Origin: Candidatus Zixiibacteriota bacterium
Lineage (GTDB): Bacteria > Zixibacteria > MSB-5A5 > CAIYYT01
Assembly (NCBI GenBank): GCA_963205155.1
Contig: CAUJJY010000400.1
Coordinates: 1-6,722, forward strand
Length of the DNA stretch: 6,722 nt
Reading direction: 5' to 3'
The translations under genes were made by a program, and so were the position numbers. The stretch's first letter is position 1; every line of letters starts with the position of its first letter. The notes under the pieces are model-generated. The model had not been told where the DNA came from and did not search any database. It saw only the letters and a program-made list of their open reading frames with translations. Positions 1 through 5,108 of this stretch are shown piece after piece.

Positions 1-1004
1 CCGGTATCTCCGCCAATTACAGGTTTGCCTTTCCACATGCCTTCAGTAACAGTTAGCCCAAAGCCCTCGCGCGTTGACTTCTGAATTATTATATCTGAGA
101 GACGCTGCAACGCATTGATGGTCCGATTGGCATCGGGCGGAAGCAACAAGACGTGAATATCCGGGTCATTGTTTGCTGCGGCGAGCACCTCGTCGAGAAC
201 GGCCTGACCTTCCGGGTCGTCATTGGCGCCACCACCGGCTAATACCAGTTGCGCCGGTACTGCGTGTTTCACCAGTTGGAATGCCTGGATGACGCCGAGC
301 GGATCCTTGAATCGATCAAAGCGGGAGATCTGGGTGAGAATTGGACGGCTAGTATCCAGACCGAATTCAACACGCACAAGGTCGATTTCTTCCTGCGTGA
401 GTTCCCTGTTCTTTTCGCTAAGCGGATCAATACTGGGTGCGACGAGCACCTGCGGATGACGCAGAGGTTGAGCAAATTCAGCAATCGAGAAAATGCTGGC
501 GTCATAATTCTCGACATGACTTCGAAGAGCGCGCCACACCGGGCGATACGGTCGGCTGATATCAATGTGAGCACGCCAAATCCACTTACCGCGCCGATCC
601 GGACACAATCCCAACAACGCAGCGGGTTGCGGGTCGTGAATGATCACGATGTCGGCATCCTCCAGAATCGGACGAAGTCGCACGGCATTCGAATTGTTTG
701 TTTCCCAATAATGCTCCCAGTCCCGTTTGCTCAAATTTACGGGCTGACCCTGCAGTCCGTTATGAATCGACTTGGTGATCTCGAAGAATCGAGGATTGCC
801 ATCAATGACCTCCCAAGAGGCTTCGAGGCCGACGTCGCGCATAAGAGGCACGAGCCAATCTAAGATTTCAGCTACTCCACCGCCCTGCCGGGTTGAGTTC
901 ACATGGACGACCCGGGCGTTTTCCAATCGCTCGCCCAGTCGGAGAAGCTGCCGAATCGTACCCACGCCAACAATGCTCTCGTATGCCGACAATGTTCTCT
1001 TCAC
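1..1004 (-). CDS. treT: TreT-type trehalose synthase, GT4 glycosyltransferase (3' end cut by window edge)
   Basis: The first 334 residues are visible; archaeal TreT proteins are about 400-415, so roughly 70 are missing. TreT is a retaining GT-B glycosyltransferase that reversibly joins NDP-glucose and glucose to give trehalose in the cytoplasm. From memory the sequence resembles Thermococcus/Pyrococcus TreT along its whole length: VVHVNS then GGGVAEIL (32-37, 41-48), the VPLMRDVGL stretch (52-60), HNGLQG (81-86), HDPQPAAL (123-130), SIDPLSEKN (191-199), the donor-phosphate pair in SRFDRFKDP (R228, K233), and the GT4 EX7E motif in REGFGLTVTE (E313, E321). The GTG start at 1004 overlaps the stop of the preceding gene in GTGA, with GGTGG six bases upstream, and puts the N-terminus where TreT normally begins. 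Expression is probably coupled to the upstream gene. A related GT4 disaccharide synthase with another acceptor is possible. Confidence 0.9.
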   Translation of the reverse strand, partial: MKRTLSAYESIVGVGTIRQLLRLGERLENARVVHVNSTRQGGGVAEILDWLVPLMRDVGLEASWEVIDGNPRFFEITKSIHNGLQGQPVNLSKRDWEHYWETNNSNAVRLRPILEDADIVIIHDPQPAALLGLCPDRRGKWIWRAHIDISRPYRPVWRALRSHVENYDASIFSIAEFAQPLRHPQVLVAPSIDPLSEKNRELTQEEIDLVRVEFGLDTSRPILTQISRFDRFKDPLGVIQAFQLVKHAVPAQLVLAGGGANDDPEGQAVLDEVLAAANNDPDIHVLLLPPDANRTINALQRLSDIIIQKSTREGFGLTVTEGMWKGKPVIGGDT

Positions 1005-1666
1005 TTTCGGCCACCAATTCCCTTCAATACTCCCACGATCTCTCGACGGATTTCGTCCAAATCGCTGAAGTAGAAGTCAATACCCCGCAATGCAGTGATT
1101 GTATCTTGATGTCCCGAATTTGACGCGCGCAACCATGTGCTGAAGTCATCGAGGTGATCAGATGAACGCCGGCGAGCATCCAAGAAATGAAAGTACACAC
1201 TACCGATTGTCATTCGTTCAACGACAGCAGCCAGGTCTTTGGCTCGACTGGCTTGTTCGCCCGTATCAAAGACGACTGTCGTTGCTTGCATGAAGTAGAA
1301 TTCATTCCCGGCACGAACCATCGGCACCCATGGTTGAAGTTCGCCCAACCGATCCTCGAAAATGTCGATTAAATGAGTTCGAAGCAATTGAATGGAATCG
1401 TAATCGTAAGGATCAATAATGGCAAGTCGTTCGGCGAGTACTCGATCAAGTAGTCCGTTTTTTGCCCAGAGGGCGAGGTCATTGCGATAGTCGGGATTGT
1501 CAAATGTGGGTCGTAACCAGGTCTCACAAAAGTGATGGTAGATGACGTCTTCGGCGCAGACGCTGACGCGATCGCGCAGTTCTCGAAGATTGACGACCGG
1601 CGGTAGACCGCTCATCCGCGTCAGTAGGGCGCAATCCATGACTCTGAAAGGAGTTGTTTTTGCCAT
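1001..1666 (-). CDS. DUF5752-like protein of unknown function
   Basis: This 221-residue soluble protein has no signal peptide or membrane segment. I match it from memory, not from a search, to the DUF5752 family; no function is established that I know of. Features that look conserved are LRELRDRV (28-35), IYHHF with a His pair (H44, H45), NPDYRNDLALWA (57-68), LAERLAIIDPYDY (77-89), WVPMVRAGNEFYFM (113-126) and FHFLDARRR followed by DDFSTWL (159-179). The middle is rich in His, Asp and aromatic residues, but no catalytic signature is recognisable. The ATG at 1666 is chosen over an in-frame upstream start at 1699, because AGGAG at 1680-1676 lies nine bases before it and the upstream start would run 20 bases into otsB. 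It follows otsB by 13 bp, and its stop overlaps the treT start, so an accessory or regulatory role beside TreT is a reasonable inference. Confidence 0.85.
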   Translation of the reverse strand: MAKTTPFRVMDCALLTRMSGLPPVVNLRELRDRVSVCAEDVIYHHFCETWLRPTFDNPDYRNDLALWAKNGLLDRVLAERLAIIDPYDYDSIQLLRTHLIDIFEDRLGELQPWVPMVRAGNEFYFMQATTVVFDTGEQASRAKDLAAVVERMTIGSVYFHFLDARRRSSDHLDDFSTWLRASNSGHQDTITALRGIDFYFSDLDEIRREIVGVLKGIGGRK

Positions 1667-1670
1667 GTTT

Positions 1671-1680
1671 CCTTTCTCCT
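1671..1680 (-). promoter_or_regulatory. Strong ribosome binding site for the DUF5752-like gene
   Basis: Read on the minus strand the sequence is AGGAGAAAGG, ending four bases before the ATG at 1666. The AGGAG core is nine bases from the start codon, and its first base is the last base of the otsB stop codon. This site decides the start of the downstream gene. It also suggests that this gene re-initiates independently, unlike otsB and treT, which use overlapping GTG starts. Confidence 0.75.
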
Positions 1681-2417
1681 CAACAAGAGGCTGGTGCAAG
1701 CTTGAGCAGTATCAGGTGGACGAGTCCCAATGGATTTGCAACCCTGTAGGCACCAGGTACTTCTATGCGATTGTCTACGACAATTGCCTGTCCGCCATTT
1801 TCGATCAACCACGACATCGCTTCAGCATCATTTGTGTCGTCGCCTGCGAAGGTTGTCATTTTGACGTCAAATGCGTCAGGATACAAGTCAAATAGCGCGC
1901 GAAGTCCTTCAGCTTTGTTGATCATCGAATCGAGTGGCATTTCGTGCGCAAATGGTCCCGGAAAAAGGTCCAGATTGTGAGCGGAAGCGAACGCCTTCAG
2001 AGTGTTAAGGAGACGGGGATGCATGTCAGCTTCCAGACTACGGAAGTGAATAGTTACAGACACGAATTTGTCCTCCAAGTCGATTTCAAATGGTTGCAAC
2101 ATCTCGCGCAGTTTCGGCAAGGCTCTGTCGCGGAGTCGCACGGCTCGCTCTTTAGCCAATGGATTGGCGACAGTGACCGCCTGTTGTGGACTCTGCCAAA
2201 ACAACCCGCTTGTACCGCCAAGAAAGAGGTCTGGATTGTCGATTCTGTGTCGAAGGTCTTCAAGAGTACGACTTGTCAGAATCGCAACGGCTGTGTTGGG
2301 GCGCGATGACAATTCCTCCAGCATTAGTTGAGAGTCCGGCAAAATGGCCGCCACAGCTCGATTGGGAACGAGGTCGGATAAGGTGCCGTCAAAGTCGAAA
2401 ACCCAAAGTTGCTTCAC
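1680..2417 (-). CDS. otsB: Trehalose-6-phosphate phosphatase, HAD superfamily
   Basis: This 245-residue cytoplasmic enzyme would hydrolyse trehalose-6-phosphate to trehalose and phosphate, completing the OtsA reaction. HAD motif I is FDFDGTL (nucleophile D8, acid/base D10). Motif III is Lys168 in NKAEGLRAL, and motif IV is FAGDDTNDAEAM (D193, D194, D197). The C2-type cap carries LEDKFVSVTIHFR (114-126), matching the E-D-K...H-x-R substrate motif of the family. Length is normal for OtsB. Two places are unusual: motif II reads LTSR (47-50) rather than the common SGR, and the usual G-x-HG after it is replaced by GGTSGLFW (67-74). The GTG start at 2417 overlaps the otsA stop in GTGA, with only a weak purine-rich stretch upstream, so translation is probably coupled to otsA. 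Phosphatase function is well supported by the catalytic residues; substrate specificity is inferred from the neighbour. Confidence 0.9.
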   Translation of the reverse strand: MKQLWVFDFDGTLSDLVPNRAVAAILPDSQLMLEELSSRPNTAVAILTSRTLEDLRHRIDNPDLFLGGTSGLFWQSPQQAVTVANPLAKERAVRLRDRALPKLREMLQPFEIDLEDKFVSVTIHFRSLEADMHPRLLNTLKAFASAHNLDLFPGPFAHEMPLDSMINKAEGLRALFDLYPDAFDVKMTTFAGDDTNDAEAMSWLIENGGQAIVVDNRIEVPGAYRVANPLGLVHLILLKLAPASC

Positions 2418-4018
2418 TTCGGATTCTCGCGTTCAGCTGCCAGAATCGACTGAATCCGTCGAATTTCTTCAAAAATATTGCTCCCCCATCCATAGATGTT
2501 GTTAGCGCTCACAAGCCGACGCATGCGAGTCATTCGCTCGCGTCGTTCGGTCTCATTCATTACCAGAACCGCATATAGAGAAGAAGCAACTTCATCTGTG
2601 TCGTAAGGATTCACTTGGATTGCATCGATAAGCTCGCGTGCCGCGCCGGTGTAGCGAGATAGCAACAACACACCGTCTCCGTCAATACGCGAAGCGATGA
2701 ATTCCTTTGCGACGAGATTCATTCCGTCGTGGACGGAAGTTACAAGTAGCGTATGCGCCAACTGATAGGCTGCAAGGACTGTTGTGTAATCGTGATGGCC
2801 ACGCAGGAATCTAATTGGCATCCACCGTCCATTTTGGTACTTCTGGTTGACTTCGTCGACGAGCGCCTCAACCTTTGAATCCAAACGACGATACTTGTCC
2901 ACACCTGTGCGACTGGGAGCCGCGAGCTGCAAGAGAGTCACTTTGCCGTGTAAATCGGAGTTTCCGCGAAGTAGTTGGTCGAAGGCTCGAAGTCGCTCGG
3001 GGATGCCCTTAGTGTAGTCCAGGCGATCGACGCCGACAAGCAGCGTCTGTTCAGCGTTTGTGCAGTCGATCTCGGCAAGAATCTCCTGAGCACGCAGTGA
3101 AACCTTTTCATCCCCTGCGTCTGCAGCAATCTGATTAATGTCAACGCTTATTGGAAACGGTCGAACATACGTCATTTTCCCGCCGCGGAATATTCGGTAG
3201 TGTTCGCGATCGACACGCGATTCGATCGTGGCATCGACTGTATCAAGGAAGTTATTGCAGTGGTATTGGATGTGGAACCCCAGGAGGTCATTTCCTAAGA
3301 GACCATCCAGAAGTTCTTCGCCCCACGGCATTATTCGGAAAGCTTCAGCGTTTGGCCACGGTATATGCCAGAAGTGCACCAGGGTAAGGTCGGGACGATG
3401 ATTCTTCAACATACGCGGGAGCAAGGCCAGGTGATAATCTTGAATGAACACAATAGCCGATTCGAGTTCAACTTCCTCAAGGACGGCTGCACAGAACTTT
3501 TCGTTTACTCTGCGGTAAGTTTCCCAATCGGCGCGAGAGAACGTCGGTCGTGCATAGGCAATATGGCAGAGGGGCCAGATTGCATTGTTGGCAACCCCGT
3601 CATAGTACCCGAGTTCTTCCCGACTCGTTAACCAGACGCGGCGAAGTGTATACCTGGGATCATGTTTGGGTACAACTACGCGATCGCTCCTATCGACTGT
3701 TCCTCGATCTGCAGAACCAGAACCGTGGGCAATCCAGGTACCGTTAACGGCGCGCAGGATCGGCTCGAGTCCAGTTACCATTCCGCTTGCCGGACGGACC
3801 TCCCGGTAGCCGGTGCCGACTGATTCGTGGATTATCGGTTCCCGGTTGGAAACGACTACCAACTTTGACCCGTCGGCCACTTCGCGGATAATTTTCGCCA
3901 GTGAGAACGAGTCGACCGGAGTACTATGATACTCCGAGCCAATACGGCTAGACTCTATTCGCTCCGGAATTTCGATCAAGTCGAGCGGCGCGTTTCTGTC
4001 GTCGTCTGCATTTCTCAT
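2414..4018 (-). CDS. otsA: Trehalose-6-phosphate synthase, GT20
   Basis: This 534-residue GT20 enzyme transfers glucose from UDP-glucose (or another NDP-glucose) to glucose-6-phosphate. Visible motifs are VVVSNREP (54-61), SGMVTGLEPIL (78-88), GTWIAHGSGSAD (93-104), a YYDG...NNAIWPLCH stretch (138-152), QDYHLALLPRML (193-204), FWHIPWP (216-222), GVDRLDYTKGIPERL (329-343, with the donor-phosphate residues R332 and K337) and SVHDGMNLVAKEF (428-440, with D431 and E439). The ATG at 4018 is preferred over a TTG at 4036, because a perfect AGGAGG at 4030-4025 lies six bases upstream of the ATG. Compared with E. coli OtsA (474 residues) it has about 50 extra N-terminal residues, acidic and probably disordered. 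It heads the four-gene operon. A related GT20 activity such as glucosylglycerol-phosphate synthase is less likely given the adjacent otsB and the OtsA-like N-terminal loop, but specificity cannot be proved from sequence. Confidence 0.95.
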   Translation of the reverse strand: MRNADDDRNAPLDLIEIPERIESSRIGSEYHSTPVDSFSLAKIIREVADGSKLVVVSNREPIIHESVGTGYREVRPASGMVTGLEPILRAVNGTWIAHGSGSADRGTVDRSDRVVVPKHDPRYTLRRVWLTSREELGYYDGVANNAIWPLCHIAYARPTFSRADWETYRRVNEKFCAAVLEEVELESAIVFIQDYHLALLPRMLKNHRPDLTLVHFWHIPWPNAEAFRIMPWGEELLDGLLGNDLLGFHIQYHCNNFLDTVDATIESRVDREHYRIFRGGKMTYVRPFPISVDINQIAADAGDEKVSLRAQEILAEIDCTNAEQTLLVGVDRLDYTKGIPERLRAFDQLLRGNSDLHGKVTLLQLAAPSRTGVDKYRRLDSKVEALVDEVNQKYQNGRWMPIRFLRGHHDYTTVLAAYQLAHTLLVTSVHDGMNLVAKEFIASRIDGDGVLLLSRYTGAARELIDAIQVNPYDTDEVASSLYAVLVMNETERRERMTRMRRLVSANNIYGWGSNIFEEIRRIQSILAAERENPK

Positions 4019-4025
4019 ACCGAGC

Positions 4026-4076
4026 CTCCTCGGCAAATGACAGTCGCCAACGCCGAGGCGTTGCGCGTTGCCGGAG
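4026..4076 (-). promoter_or_regulatory. Extended hairpin in the otsA leader, pairing with the Shine-Dalgarno sequence
   Basis: In the minus-strand transcript, CUCCGGCAA (4076-4068) can pair with UUGCC (4036-4032) plus GGAG (4029-4026), giving nine base pairs with a 2-nt bulge. GGAG is the core of the AGGAGG that serves otsA. Enclosed is a second helix: CGC (4067-4065) with GCG (4047-4045), a bulged G4064, then CAACGC (4063-4058) with GCGUUG (4053-4048), closed by a CUCG tetraloop. One 8-nt bulge (4044-4037) separates the two helices. Eighteen base pairs in 51 nt, ending on the ribosome site, is compatible with control of otsA translation. The same bases form a DNA palindrome (CAACGCCGAGGCGTTG, 4048-4063), so an operator is an alternative. 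It is only relevant if transcription starts upstream of 4076. Confidence 0.5.
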
Positions 4077-4107
4077 TTTCATCGGATGTCGTCCGTAAAC
4101 AGACTCC

Positions 4108-4135
4108 ACTATCAAAGTACTTAAAGGTCGAGCAA
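4108..4135 (-). promoter_or_regulatory. Weak candidate sigma70-type promoter for the otsA operon
   Basis: On the minus strand TTGCTC (4135-4130) is followed after 16 bases by GATAGT (4113-4108), matching three and four of six consensus positions. It would start transcription near 4101 and give a leader of about 83 nt that includes the whole hairpin. The match is poor, and an ECF or other sigma factor may be used instead. Confidence 0.22.
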
Positions 4136-4337
4136 GGCACGCACTTCAGGGTGGTGCGATTACAGTTTCAACAAGAGGATTCAAATTGTAACTTCGAGAT
4201 TCGCCAGCGCACTTCAAATGAGTCACAGTCAAATCTGTCGATCAGTATTGCTCTAATAGGTATATGCTCCGGGTTCCCAATTCGTTTGAGCGATTTGTAA
4301 GTTATACGCACAGAGTTAATTGACTCCCGTCGCTGTA

Positions 4338-4364
4338 TGACTGCAATTTCCCGTATCGCAGTCA
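4338..4364. repeat. Imperfect dyad, possible operator or hairpin
   Basis: TGACTGC (4338-4344) and its exact inverse GCAGTCA (4358-4364) flank a 13-bp centre that also contains the symmetric pair AT/AT (4346-4347 and 4355-4356). The overall pattern is TGACTGCnAT, seven bases, ATnGCAGTCA. The centre-to-centre geometry fits a dimeric repressor site or a weak RNA stem in the sigma gene leader, about 115 bp before its start codon. A 7-bp inverted repeat of this span is not rare by chance in 460 bp. Confidence 0.35.
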
Positions 4365-4478
4365 GAACCAAGTGGAGTTTCCGAATGATTCGAATTTCTG
4401 ATTGCAAAAACAGGCGTCATAACTGAAATTCACCTATATAGAACCATATTCTTCGCTCAATTCTTGACGGAAGTAGTC

Positions 4479-5066
4479 ATGTCCGACCAGAACACTCAAA
4501 TAACATTACTGCTTGAGCAAATCGCCGGGGGAGACAAGTCCGCCGTAGATTCACTGCTACCGCTGGTCTATCAAGAATTGCGGAAGCTGGCGCAGCACCA
4601 GCTAAAGGGCGAGCGGCCAAACCATACTCTCAATGCCACGGGCCTGGTGCATGAAGCCTATCTCAAATTGATCGATCAGAAAGAAGTAGCGTGGCAAAAT
4701 CGGGTACACTTCATGGCGATCGCGGCTCAGGCGATGCGGCGAATACTGATTGACTATGCGCGTCGCCGTATAGCCGACAAACGAGGAGGCAATGTCGCCT
4801 TGGTGACGTACGACGAAGATTTACATTCGCGGGAAGCCCGTGCGGAAGAGATTATAGCGCTGGACACAGCGCTGGAGTTGCTTAAGCGGAGAAGTGAACG
4901 GCAAGCACAAATCGTGGAATACCGATTCTTCGGCGGGCTGACGCATGAAGAAATCGCTGCAGCTCTCGGCGTATCGATTCCGACGATTCGTCGCGATTGG
5001 CGCATGGCCAAAGCATGGCTGACTGTAGCTCTGGGAGCCTCCGAGACCGATGCAACGGCGGAGTAG
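4479..5066 (+). CDS. ECF-type RNA polymerase sigma factor (PF07638 / TIGR02999 type)
   Basis: This 195-residue sigma factor directs RNA polymerase to a specific promoter set. Region sigma2 spans about residues 20-100: LLPLVYQELRKLA (26-38), NATGLVHEAYLKLID (52-66), then a basic HFMAIAAQAMRRILIDYARR stretch (77-96) typical of this family. Region sigma4 spans about 137-185, with the helix-turn-helix in GGLTHEEIAAALGVSIPTI (152-170) and a basic recognition stretch RRDWRMAKAWL (171-181). The ATG at 4479 has GGAAG at 4469-4473, five bases before it; a TTG five codons upstream has no such site. No anti-sigma gene is adjacent. The next gene is a kinase 42 bp downstream, on the same strand and probably co-transcribed. 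Members of this family commonly sit beside Ser/Thr kinases, and phosphorylation is the likely control. Target promoters are unknown. Confidence 0.92.
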   Translation: MSDQNTQITLLLEQIAGGDKSAVDSLLPLVYQELRKLAQHQLKGERPNHTLNATGLVHEAYLKLIDQKEVAWQNRVHFMAIAAQAMRRILIDYARRRIADKRGGNVALVTYDEDLHSREARAEEIIALDTALELLKRRSERQAQIVEYRFFGGLTHEEIAAALGVSIPTIRRDWRMAKAWLTVALGASETDATAE

Positions 5067-5108
5067 ACGTTTCTTTCCGGATATTTGCACTTTCAAGGCG
5101 GGGATTTA

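Larger units (their letters stand above)
4019..4478. other. Divergent intergenic region between otsA and the sigma factor gene
   Basis: These 460 bp separate two head-to-head units and must carry both promoters. I see no gene with a credible start, ribosome site or protein character. The otsA-proximal end is GC-rich and structured (hairpin at 4026-4076). The middle and the sigma-proximal end are richer in A+T, including CCTATATAGAACCATATT at 4433-4450, which could hold a -10 element for the sigma gene, but no convincing -35 sits at proper spacing. The 9-mer CGCACTTCA occurs twice (4140-4148 and 4208-4216), and TCAAAT three times (4181, 4214, 4229). These short repeats may be chance. No classical ECF GGAAC-type -35 element with a paired -10 stands out. 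Confidence 0.6.

Noticed and set aside
249..863. A 204-codon open frame on the plus strand
   Set aside because: It lies entirely antisense to treT, whose reading frame has clear family motifs; the plus-strand translation shows no recognisable domain.
1667..1699. Upstream in-frame start for the DUF5752-like gene
   Set aside because: It would overlap otsB by 20 bases and has no matching ribosome site, whereas ATG 1666 has AGGAG at good spacing.
4019..4036. TTG start at 4036 for otsA
   Set aside because: It reads through the AGGAGG that perfectly serves the ATG at 4018.
4140..4216. Direct repeat CGCACTTCA (4140-4148 and 4208-4216) and three TCAAAT copies
   Set aside because: Copies of this size are expected by chance in 460 bp, and spacing is irregular; noted only in the intergenic description.
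3926..4300. A 124-codon plus-strand frame from within otsA into the intergenic region
   Set aside because: It starts antisense to otsA, has no ribosome site at its first or internal ATG (4037), and its product has no protein-family character.
4168..4407. A 79-codon minus-strand frame in the intergenic region
   Set aside because: It depends on a TTG start without a Shine-Dalgarno sequence, and the translation resembles nothing I recognise.
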